DNA of 23,169 nucleotides. It comes from an uncultured Muribaculaceae bacterium (GTDB lineage Bacteria > Bacteroidota > Bacteroidia > Bacteroidales > Muribaculaceae). How positions within the stretch are numbered: the stretch's first letter is position 1; each line of letters opens with the position of its first letter. A program made the translations under genes and the position numbers. Of this stretch, positions 17,154 to 23,026 are shown one piece after another. Under the pieces are notes generated by a model. That model made no database searches and was not told the origin of the DNA. It was given only the letters and a program-made list of their open reading frames with translations. Location of the stretch: NCBI GenBank assembly GCA_910577585.1, contig CAJTNN010000032.1, positions 1 to 23,169 on the forward strand. Reading direction: 5' to 3'.

Positions 17154-17923
17154 TTTGTGAATAACCTTTTGGCGTTGGTGTCAGTGATGCGCTCAAGCTC
17201 TGCGGGTGGGAGGCCGCAGGTGGCGGCCACACAGTCGCGTATATGGCAGAGGAGTGAGCTTTCGTTGGTGCGTCCGCGCTTGGGCACAGGCGCCAGATAG
17301 GGGGAGTCGGTCTCGAGCAGTATCCGCGATGGCTCGCATCGGGCCACGGCCTCGCGCAAGTCAGGGGCATTCTTGAAGGTGACCACTCCGTTGATGCCGA
17401 TAAAGGCCTCGGGGAAGGCGCTGGTGATGCGCTCAAGTTCGGCCGGGCCGGCAGTGAAACTGTGAAACACCATCCGGGGCACCCTCTCACCCATCAGCCC
17501 GAGAATGTGCAGGGTCTCGTCGAGCCCCTCGCGGCAGTGGATGATGACCGGCAGGTCGAGCCCGGCGGCGCGCTCAAGCTGCTCGCCGAAGGCATCCATC
17601 TGCTGGATGCGGAAGGTGGTGTCGTGGTAAAGGTCGATACCCACCTCCCCCACCGCCACCGGCGACTCATCGGCAAAGCGGGCAAACACATCCTCCACCT
17701 TCGGGCGCCAGTCGGCATCTATATCTTCGGGATGCAGCCCGACTGCCACACTTGTGGCCTCGGGGCGGGCATGATGCAAGGCGAGCAGAGGCTCCATCGA
17801 GTCGAGGCTCACATTGGGCAATATCATATGGCTCACCCCGGCGGCAAGCGCGCGGTCAACGGCCGCGGCGCCCCCGTCGGGGTATTCATCTGCGAAGTAT
17901 AGATGGGTGTGGGTGTCTATCAT
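17129..17923 (-). CDS. TatD-family metal-dependent hydrolase
   Basis: The 264-aa TIM-barrel protein keeps every metal-site residue: H5-T-H7 at the N-terminus (MIDTHTHLYF), E93 in VAVGEVGIDLYHD, H129 in LPVIIHCREG, H154 in MVFHSFTAG and D206 in LLETDSPYLAP. TatD enzymes are cytoplasmic Mg2+-dependent DNases, implicated in 3'-5' exonuclease repair or DNA fragmentation; some members have other hydrolase roles. The length is normal. The start overlaps the stop of the polyprenyl synthase gene by 4 nt, and its end overlaps the antiporter-like gene by 25 nt, so these three genes form one transcription unit with likely translational coupling. Confidence 0.95.
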   Translation of the reverse strand: MIDTHTHLYFADEYPDGGAAAVDRALAAGVSHMILPNVSLDSMEPLLALHHARPEATSVAVGLHPEDIDADWRPKVEDVFARFADESPVAVGEVGIDLYHDTTFRIQQMDAFGEQLERAAGLDLPVIIHCREGLDETLHILGLMGERVPRMVFHSFTAGPAELERITSAFPEAFIGINGVVTFKNAPDLREAVARCEPSRILLETDSPYLAPVPKRGRTNESSLLCHIRDCVAATCGLPPAELERITDTNAKRLFTKCRFPQTS

Positions 17924-18888
17924 TTCTTTCGCCCTGAGAGTCGGTCGAGTAGATATTTATACGATTCCAGACGGTCTTCAGGAAGACCTGTGGCCTTGAC
18001 GGCCTTGAGTGCCTTGGCACTGTAGTGGGCTGCAGCCTTGCGGGCTGAAGCATCGAGCTGCATCTTCTCGTAGATGCGGCTCACTGTCTTCACCTTCATA
18101 TCGCCTGCGGGGAGACTCATAGCCACTTTGAGGGCCTTCGATTCTTCTGAACCGGCAGCCATGCCACTGACGTAGAGGAAGGTCTTCTTGCCCTGGTTGA
18201 TGTCGCCGCCAATCGGTTTACCGAAGGTGGCTGCATCGCCGAAGGTGTCGAGCCAGTCATCTTCAATCTGGAAGGCTATGCCGAGATTCTCACCATATTC
18301 GCGCAGCCGGGCGCATACCTTATCATCGCAGCCGCTGAGTATACCCCCGATCTCGGCGCAGGCACCGAGCAGGCAGCCTGTCTTGAGGCGGATCATCTCT
18401 ACATATTCATCGACGCTGATATCATCGCGGGTCTCGAATTCCATATCGAGGGCCTGCCCTTCATAGACCTCGATGCTCATGCGGTTGAAGGCCTCTATCA
18501 CGCGGCGAAGCGCGCCATCGGCCACCCGGGTCATCTGACGCTCGGCCAGACCGAGCATGGTGTCGCCACTGAGAATGGCAGCCGACGCACCATATTTCTT
18601 ATACACACTCTCACGATTGCGGCGCATCGCCGAGTCATCCATCACATCATCATGCAGAAGCGTGAAGTTGTGGAAGAGCTCCATGCCCAGAGCCGGAGCC
18701 ATCGCCGCAGCCTCATCGCCGCCGAATGCATCCACAGTCATGAGCAGAAGCACCGGACGGATACGTTTTCCCCCGGCCTCAAGTGCATATTCAATGGGTG
18801 CGTAAAGTGAGTTCGGTTTTCCGGCGCCAATGTTGAGCGCCTGCATCGCCGCCTCTACCTCGACGGCATATTCTGATATTCTTTTCAT
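17920..18888 (-). CDS. Polyprenyl (geranylgeranyl/farnesyl-type) diphosphate synthase
   Basis: The 322-aa all-helical protein carries the trans-prenyltransferase motifs in order: GGKRIRP (39-45), first Asp-rich motif D80-D-V-M-D84, the GDTMLG segment (108-113), GQALDMEF (144-151), KTG (169-171), FQIEDDWLD with the second Asp motif D210-D214, and KPIGGDINQGKKT. It condenses isopentenyl diphosphate onto an allylic primer in the cytoplasm for quinone, undecaprenyl or other isoprenoid synthesis. Phe75 sits five residues before the first Asp motif, and that motif has no two-residue insertion. In the family, that combination favours a short (C15-C20) product. Product length is an inference. It is the first gene of the overlapping set with TatD and the CPA2-like protein. 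Confidence 0.92.
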   Translation of the reverse strand: MKRISEYAVEVEAAMQALNIGAGKPNSLYAPIEYALEAGGKRIRPVLLLMTVDAFGGDEAAAMAPALGMELFHNFTLLHDDVMDDSAMRRNRESVYKKYGASAAILSGDTMLGLAERQMTRVADGALRRVIEAFNRMSIEVYEGQALDMEFETRDDISVDEYVEMIRLKTGCLLGACAEIGGILSGCDDKVCARLREYGENLGIAFQIEDDWLDTFGDAATFGKPIGGDINQGKKTFLYVSGMAAGSEESKALKVAMSLPAGDMKVKTVSRIYEKMQLDASARKAAAHYSAKALKAVKATGLPEDRLESYKYLLDRLSGRKK

Positions 18889-19012
18889 CTTAGTTAAGTA
18901 GGGTTCAGTTTTCTGACATCAAATCCTCATCGAAGCAATCTGCCGAGAAAGCCCGCATCCGGCTATCACCTGAGCCGAAGCCTCGTCCAGCTGCCATCTC
19001 TATAGGCAGCAC

Positions 19013-19182
19013 AATCCTCAATCTTCGGTTTTCCGGCATCCCTTTCCGCTATCTTCAGATTGCCGGAATTGCTTCCCGCTCTCTCCAGATTGACTGAGTT
19101 GCTTTTCCACTCTCCTCAGATTTCCGGAGGCGCTTTCCGCTCTCTCCAGATTGCCGGAGTTGCTTCGCTCTCCTCCGAAATA
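19013..19182. repeat. Tandem repeat of ~30 bp, five to six copies, noncoding
   Basis: Units of about 30 bp (30, 30, 31, 30) can be anchored on CAGAT or its variants at 19026, 19056, 19086, 19117 and 19147, with a partial sixth copy near 19177. The core reads TTTCCGCTCTCTCCAGATTG then CCGGAGTTGC. Copies are diverged. The repeat fills most of the 312-nt gap 18889-19200, between the lipoprotein stop (19201) and the polyprenyl synthase start (18888), and is polypurine on the minus strand. The remainder of the gap holds a 6-bp hairpin (GCTGCC/GGCAGC at about 18991-19010) and no obvious promoter. Confidence 0.75.
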
Positions 19183-19200
19183 GCGACAATGAAGATAAGA

Positions 19201-19833
19201 TTATTTATACTTGTTATAGATTTCCATCGGCACTCCCTCCGAGCCATCCATATCAAGGGCTATCTTGAAGCCCTTCATGAAGCGCTTGAAAGTGAGGGAG
19301 TCTTCCGGACTTTTGGCGCAGAGATCCTGCAAAGCCTTGATTTCAGATTCTACCGCAGCCGCATTCTTATTGTCGATACGGATAGAATTCACATACTCCA
19401 GCCCGAGCTGATAGCCCAGGCCCATCGGGTCATCCTGCGCACCAAGTTTGCGAAGCTGCATCTTGTCGGGCAGCGGAAGGGCCTCGGCATATGAATCATA
19501 AGCTATGCTGAAAGTCTGCAGATCATCATCTTTATAATTCTCATAGGCATAAAGAGTGGCCATCGACAATGTATCGATTTTCACCCCCGGGGTGCGCCCG
19601 AGAGCCGCATCACAGAGGAAACGCGCCACCGAGTCGGGACTCACATGCTTCATCATATACTCCACCTTAGCCGCATCAGTCATCGAGGCGAACCCTTTGG
19701 GCAAATCACCCTCCGAGCCACCGCCACCACCGCATGATGCAATGCCGCATACGCAGAGCAACAGGGCCATACGCGAGCACCGGCTCAAAATCAAGCCGCA
19801 GACGCTTCTCCCCTTGAACTCTTTATTATCCAT
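19201..19833 (-). CDS. Lipoprotein of unknown function
   Basis: The 210-aa protein has a signal with the lipobox GIASC (Cys34) followed by a Gly tract (GGGGGSEGD). A better-proportioned signal would start at Met22 (19770, MALLLCVCGIASC), so the start is open. The mature part is predicted mostly helical (SMTDAAKVEYMMKHVSPDSV, LSMATLYAYENYKDDDLQTF, ESEIKALQDLCAKSPEDSLT) and ends EGVPMEIYNKYK. I do not recognise a family. It is followed by the tandem repeat region and has its own upstream gap of 184 nt that also contains the divergent tRNA promoter. Confidence 0.75.
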   Translation of the reverse strand: MDNKEFKGRSVCGLILSRCSRMALLLCVCGIASCGGGGGSEGDLPKGFASMTDAAKVEYMMKHVSPDSVARFLCDAALGRTPGVKIDTLSMATLYAYENYKDDDLQTFSIAYDSYAEALPLPDKMQLRKLGAQDDPMGLGYQLGLEYVNSIRIDNKNAAAVESEIKALQDLCAKSPEDSLTFKRFMKGFKIALDMDGSEGVPMEIYNKYK

Positions 19834-19961
19834 GATTAATACATTTTCTCAATTCCAGCCATCGATGGCAAGAATAATTACCCCTCATCCCACGCTAAGC
19901 AAGACAGGGGGAAATCCACCACAAAATTAGTAAAAAAACGATAAAAAACCACCCATTCCCC

Positions 19962-19991
19962 TTGATAATTCAACAAAAATCACTAACTTCG
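19962..19991 (+). promoter_or_regulatory. Promoter for tRNA-Ser
   Basis: TAACTTCG (19984-19991) matches the Bacteroidetes -7 box TAnnTTTG at 7 of 8 positions, and TTG (19962-19964) fits the -33 element about 19 nt upstream. Initiation a few bases downstream would give a leader of roughly 20 nt before the mature tRNA end at 20018. Confidence 0.6.
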
Positions 19992-20017
19992 CATCCGAAA
20001 CATACGCCAGCCATCAA

Positions 20018-20105
20018 GGAGTGGTGCTCGAGTGGCTGAAGAGGCACGCCTGGAAAGCGTGTATACCCCAAAAGGGTATCCCGAGTTCGAATCTCGGTCA
20101 CTCCG
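20018..20105 (+). tRNA. tRNA-Ser (anticodon GGA)
   Basis: The 88-nt gene has a 7-bp acceptor stem GGAGTGG/TCACTCC (one G-T pair), anticodon stem CACGC/GCGTG with loop CTGGAAA (anticodon GGA, reads UCC/UCU), a long variable arm (TATACCCC...GGGTATC) as expected for serine, and a T arm CCGAG-TTCGAAT-CTCGG. The discriminator base is G and CCA is not encoded. It is followed at once by a terminator. Its last 71 nt plus 3 downstream bases recur at 22637-22707, so this gene appears to be the target of an integration. Confidence 0.96.
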
Positions 20106-20109
20106 CAAG

Positions 20110-20136
20110 AAGAGAGGACACAATCCTCTCTTTTTT
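20110..20136 (+). terminator. Intrinsic terminator of tRNA-Ser
   Basis: A 9-bp perfect stem AAGAGAGGA/TCCTCTCTT (20110-20118/20124-20132) with a 5-nt loop runs into six T residues ending at 20136. It starts 4 nt after the mature tRNA end. Confidence 0.92.
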
Positions 20137-20151
20137 AAACCATTATACGCT

Positions 20152-20187
20152 TTTGAAGTGTAACTTCAAATAATTTGAAGTTACACT
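20152..20187. promoter_or_regulatory. Overlapping perfect palindromes upstream of the ATPase gene
   Basis: AGTGTAACTTCAAA (20157-20170) and TTTGAAGTTACACT (20174-20187) form a 14-bp perfect inverted repeat with a 3-nt spacer. A second one, TTTGAAGT/ACTTCAAA with a 3-nt spacer (20152-20170), overlaps it, so the octamer TTTGAAGT occurs three times in alternating orientation. The element ends 34 nt before the ATPase start. It could be an operator for a dimeric regulator, a recombination site or an RNA hairpin. Confidence 0.6.
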
Positions 20188-20221
20188 AATAGATATCCAC
20201 ATTTCTCATAACAGTAAAACT

Positions 20222-21358
20222 ATGAGTGAATATATTCCAAGATTATTATCCTCTAAAATAGAGGAAGCTGCTAAATATTATCCGGTTCTTGTGGTGACGG
20301 GGCCTCGTCAATCGGGGAAAACATGTCTGTGTAAACATCTTTATCCGGATGCCTCATACGTTAATCTTGAAAATATATCCACTCGCGCCAAAGCAGCTAA
20401 TGATCTTAATCTCTTCTTAGACACATTAGGGGATACCGCAATAATTGATGAGGTGCAACATCTACCCGACTTATTGTCAATGATTCAGGTTAGAGTTGAT
20501 GAAAATAAAAAGCTTCGCTATATCCTGACCGGAAGCAGTAATTTTTCTTTATTGCGCACAGTTACTCAATCATTGGCCGGTCGCTCTGCGCTGTTCACTC
20601 TTCTTCCTCTCTCGTTTATGGAACTTACTTCCCCTCAAAAAAAACTTTCCACTAACGAGTTAATGTGGCAAGGGCAGTATCCTGGGGTAATTGCTGAGGG
20701 AATCCCGGTACATAATTTCTTTAGCAATTATTATAACACATACGTTGAGCGTGATCTGAGGGATTTATTAAAACTACGCAATTTGTTGACTTTTGATAAA
20801 TTCGTACGCATGCTGGCTATTAGAGTCGGATCGGAATTCAACGCATCCGCATTAGGTCGAGAAGTAGGGGTCTCTTCTCACACTGTAACAGAGTGGCTCT
20901 CCCTTCTTGCCACTTCCTATATTGCATATCCTTTGGCTCCCTATTTCTCCAATTTATCCAAGCGTCTGACGAAAATGCCAAAAGTGTATTTTTACGATAC
21001 CGGCTTATTATGCTATCTGCTTGGAATAGAGACATACGAAATGTTAGAGAATCATCCGCTTCGGGGGGCGATCTTTGAAAATCTTGCAATGGGTGAACTT
21101 CTAAAGAGCCGGTTAAACAAAGCTCTTGACCCCAATCTTTATTTCTACAGAGAAAAATCAGGCTTAGAGATAGATGCGGTGCAATCTATAGCCGGTTCCC
21201 TTCATCTATTCGAAATAAAAGCAGGAACCTCCATGCGACCGGATTATTACGACAACATCAATGTGCTCAAGCGATGTCAAAATAACGTTTCTGCTTCCAC
21301 CATAATCTACGATGGTGAAAGCCAGCCTCCCATTTGTCTAAATATCCGGGATATATGA
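20222..21358 (+). CDS. AAA-family ATPase with DUF4143 C-terminus
   Basis: The 378-aa protein is an AAA_14/DUF4143-type P-loop ATPase. Walker A is G27-P-R-Q-S-G-K-T34, Walker B is AIID76-E77-VQ, a sensor-like LTGSS lies at 102-106 and a possible arginine finger is in SLAGR121. The C-terminal half carries a helix-turn-helix-like region (ASALGREVGVSSHTVTEWLS, near 220-240) and the DUF4143 signature YFYDTGLLCYLLG and RGAIFENLAMGELLK. It ends with LEIDAV...LFEIKAG, the D...ExK spacing of a PD-(D/E)XK nuclease-like fold. The family is widespread in bacteria and archaea and its function is unclear. The base composition is AT-rich, unlike the host genes. It is the first gene after the tRNA and is preceded by overlapping palindromes. 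It is likely island cargo. Confidence 0.93.
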   Translation: MSEYIPRLLSSKIEEAAKYYPVLVVTGPRQSGKTCLCKHLYPDASYVNLENISTRAKAANDLNLFLDTLGDTAIIDEVQHLPDLLSMIQVRVDENKKLRYILTGSSNFSLLRTVTQSLAGRSALFTLLPLSFMELTSPQKKLSTNELMWQGQYPGVIAEGIPVHNFFSNYYNTYVERDLRDLLKLRNLLTFDKFVRMLAIRVGSEFNASALGREVGVSSHTVTEWLSLLATSYIAYPLAPYFSNLSKRLTKMPKVYFYDTGLLCYLLGIETYEMLENHPLRGAIFENLAMGELLKSRLNKALDPNLYFYREKSGLEIDAVQSIAGSLHLFEIKAGTSMRPDYYDNINVLKRCQNNVSASTIIYDGESQPPICLNIRDI

Positions 21359-21390
21359 AATTCTATTTTGAGTGTCGCTCCCAAAGAAAT

Positions 21391-21428
21391 CAAATAAAAA
21401 GAGAGCGAATTTCTCACAAACTCACTCT
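21391..21428 (-). terminator. Terminator of the HNH-like gene (minus strand)
   Basis: AGAGCGA (21402-21408) pairs with TCACTCT (21422-21428) with one G-T pair. On the minus strand the stem is followed by CTTTTTATTTG. It begins 28 nt after the stop of the gene ending at 21457. It lies between convergent genes and may also slow transcription of the ATPase gene. Confidence 0.6.
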
Positions 21429-21456
21429 CCTTGTTGTATATCAAATAGTTATGTAA

Positions 21457-22353
21457 TTATTTAGAGTATTCTTCTCTGATGAATAGTGCCACGGGGTCCC
21501 AAAGTCTTATACAGCCGTTCTTCTCATCAAAAACCTTAGCATGGTTTCTGATGCCGAAATTCTTCATTTGGTTATAGTTGACTTCAAATCTTTCCACACG
21601 GTCCTCACTCAGAGATTTTAAATCCTCACGGAGCACAGCTTTTGAGTCATTGTCGCTCAAATGCATATAATCATTTAAGATTGTGCTACATATCTGATCC
21701 GGATTAGAGAGCCATTTAGGCACTTTTTTGTGTACTTTCCCTATCTCTATTTCTTCACGATTAGCGTTATAGGTTTCAAGCGCTAAGTCATCCGAATGAT
21801 CCTCAAGGAGATAATCTTCCAAATCGATTATCTCGTCATCATATTCAAAGGGACGCCATTTTTCAGGATAGTAACTCGGCTTTTGCGGTTGATTTTCACC
21901 TGCAGGATAGAACCCATACAGTTCCCATGAACGGTATTTCAATACATCAATAACGCCTACAAAATGATCAGAGAGTCCGGCCAATGCACGCGGAATTAGA
22001 ACGAGATTAGCGAGTTGTGTATGGTAACGCACGTCATAAGGTGTACCAGGCCATATATGGCAGGTTATATAGTTTTCAAATTCTATATTTTTAGATATGG
22101 CTCTCTTGATAGCATGGTTGGCATAAGTATTGTCATCAATGTAGATCCCTGCTATCTCAGTCTTTTTCTTTTCATCATGATAACCCCTTCTTACATTTGG
22201 GTATATTGGATATTGAGGCACTCTACTGGGATCTGCCCAGATAGCGCTCTCTGCGATCAAATCCATAAGTGTATTTTCCATTTTTTTAAATGACTCCAAT
22301 TCCAGAAGATCATCTCCGTTCAGTCTTTTTTTAGTTTTTTTCTTGGCTTTCAT
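21457..22353 (-). CDS. Island protein with HNH-like motif pattern (possible nuclease)
   Basis: I do not recognise the family. The 298-aa protein has a Lys-rich start (MKAKKKTKKR), no signal peptide and no membrane segment. Residues 92-130 read FENYITCHIWPGTPYDVRY, HTQLANLVLIPRALAGLSDH. The spacing H99 ... N116 ... H130 with NLVLIPRALAG resembles the beta-beta-alpha-metal (HNH) core, in which a histidine activates water, an asparagine positions the hairpin, and a last residue in the helix binds the metal. That is a suggestion only. The usual zinc-ribbon cysteines are absent. A conserved-looking segment follows: YRSWELYGFYPAGENQPQKP. The acidic second half (about 165-260) is unassigned. The gene is AT-rich, has its own promoter, converges on the ATPase gene and ends in its own terminator, so it is not co-transcribed with the ATPase. 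Confidence 0.75.
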   Translation of the reverse strand: MKAKKKTKKRLNGDDLLELESFKKMENTLMDLIAESAIWADPSRVPQYPIYPNVRRGYHDEKKKTEIAGIYIDDNTYANHAIKRAISKNIEFENYITCHIWPGTPYDVRYHTQLANLVLIPRALAGLSDHFVGVIDVLKYRSWELYGFYPAGENQPQKPSYYPEKWRPFEYDDEIIDLEDYLLEDHSDDLALETYNANREEIEIGKVHKKVPKWLSNPDQICSTILNDYMHLSDNDSKAVLREDLKSLSEDRVERFEVNYNQMKNFGIRNHAKVFDEKNGCIRLWDPVALFIREEYSK

Positions 22354-22385
22354 AAGGGTGATTTTTGAAAGTAAAACTTCTTACG

Positions 22386-22417
22386 CAAAGATAGTTAATA
22401 GGAGCGATAAAAACAAT
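22386..22417 (-). promoter_or_regulatory. Promoter of the HNH-like gene
   Basis: On the minus strand, TATCTTTG (22393-22386) is a perfect TAnnTTTG -7 box and ATTG (22417-22414) lies 20 nt upstream as the -33 element. Transcription would start near 22380, about 27 nt before the start codon at 22353. No Shine-Dalgarno sequence is present; the leader is A-rich. Confidence 0.7.
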
Positions 22418-22636
22418 AAACGGGAGTAGGTATTTCTTACCAAAGTCTATTACTCGGCTTGTGGAACATGGCGTACCCGCCTGTCAAGACCCAGATTCAA
22501 TAAGAATATATTTTGCCACAATAGAAACTCTTATTACTTCTGCATTATTTATTACTTTTGCATTATAATGTGTATGCACATAGTTTGCATATCAAAATAT
22601 AGAGCTATAACCAACTGGCAATCAAGACTCTATTTA

Positions 22637-22707
22637 GAAGAGGGTACGCCCGGGAAGCGTATATACCCCCAAAAGTATCCCGAGTTCGAATGTCGGTCAC
22701 TCCGCAA
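22637..22707 (+). repeat. Degenerate 3' copy of tRNA-Ser (att-like direct repeat)
   Basis: This 71-nt segment matches 20038-20108 from the end of the D-loop to three bases past the tRNA. Two compensating indels and several substitutions fall in the variable-arm half, and one substitution lies in the T stem (CTCGG to GTCGG). The acceptor 5' strand and most of the D arm are missing, and the anticodon triplet would be GGG. It cannot make a functional tRNA. It marks the far end of the island. Confidence 0.8.
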
Positions 22708-22710
22708 ATT

Positions 22711-22843
22711 CCGCCAAAATCCCCACCCCTTTCCCCCGCCGCCTCCTCCCTGCCCCCCTTCGCTCCCACGCCCTGCCTCGCTCAGCCGCCTTCTCTCTTC
22801 GCCCCTACGCTCCTCAGCCTCGCTCCCTAGAGCTTTCTTTTTT
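22711..22843. repeat. Low-complexity C/T-rich tract with G-quadruplex potential on the minus strand
   Basis: After the tRNA-like copy comes about 130 nt that is almost all pyrimidine plus scattered G, built from words such as CTCGCTC, TTCGCTC and ACGCTCC. The segment 22721-22758 has runs CCCC, CCCC, CCCCC, CCC and CCCCCC with short spacers, so the minus strand can form a G-quadruplex. The open frame here is proline-rich and unlikely to be a gene. Confidence 0.5.
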
Positions 22844-22887
22844 ATGAGGCTGCTGCCCTTTTCGCGGCCTCATTCGGGCTCATATTA

Positions 22888-22954
22888 GGCTATATTTATG
22901 CTCATTTCAATCGCATCACAATAAAAAATGCAATAGCCTCGCCATAATATAGCC
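22888..22954. repeat. Imperfect inverted repeat in AT-rich spacer
   Basis: GGCTATATT (22888-22896) is complementary to AATATAGCC (22946-22954). With one bulge the pairing extends to TTATG/CATA. The 49-nt interior is AT-rich. The rest of 22844-23026 is AT-rich spacer with a 7-bp hairpin (ATGAGGC/GCCTCAT at 22844-22850/22867-22873). I see no gene in it. Confidence 0.4.
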
Positions 22955-23026
22955 CTAAAATTTGCCAAATCTCTCATCATTAATTATTTTTGCAATTATA
23001 ATCGCAGCAATAATCCGCCCAATTTC

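Larger units (their letters stand above)
20109..22707. mobile_element. Putative small genomic island integrated at the tRNA-Ser 3' end
   Basis: The tRNA 3' half plus three bases (20038-20108) is repeated in the same orientation at 22637-22707. The inner 33 nt (20076-20108 and 22675-22707) differ at one base. The 2599-bp repeat unit between them is AT-rich against a GC-rich host and carries two convergent genes of odd codon use. This matches integration into a tRNA 3' end. No integrase or transposase is present, so the element is either a non-autonomous cargo or the remains of a larger island. Confidence 0.65.

Noticed and set aside
19013..19182. CRISPR array
   Set aside because: The repeat units abut each other without unique spacers of constant length, copies are diverged, and no cas gene is nearby.
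19060..19494. 144-aa plus-strand frame starting in the tandem repeat
   Set aside because: It runs through the repeat and then antisense to the lipoprotein gene, and no family features are visible.
22637..22707. Second functional tRNA (anticodon GGG)
   Set aside because: The 5' acceptor strand and most of the D arm are missing and the T stem has a mismatch, so it cannot fold as a tRNA.
22568..22888. Plus-strand 106-aa open frame
   Set aside because: It runs through the tRNA-like copy and a C/T tract, giving a low-complexity Pro/Ser/Leu tail; no credible start signal or domain.
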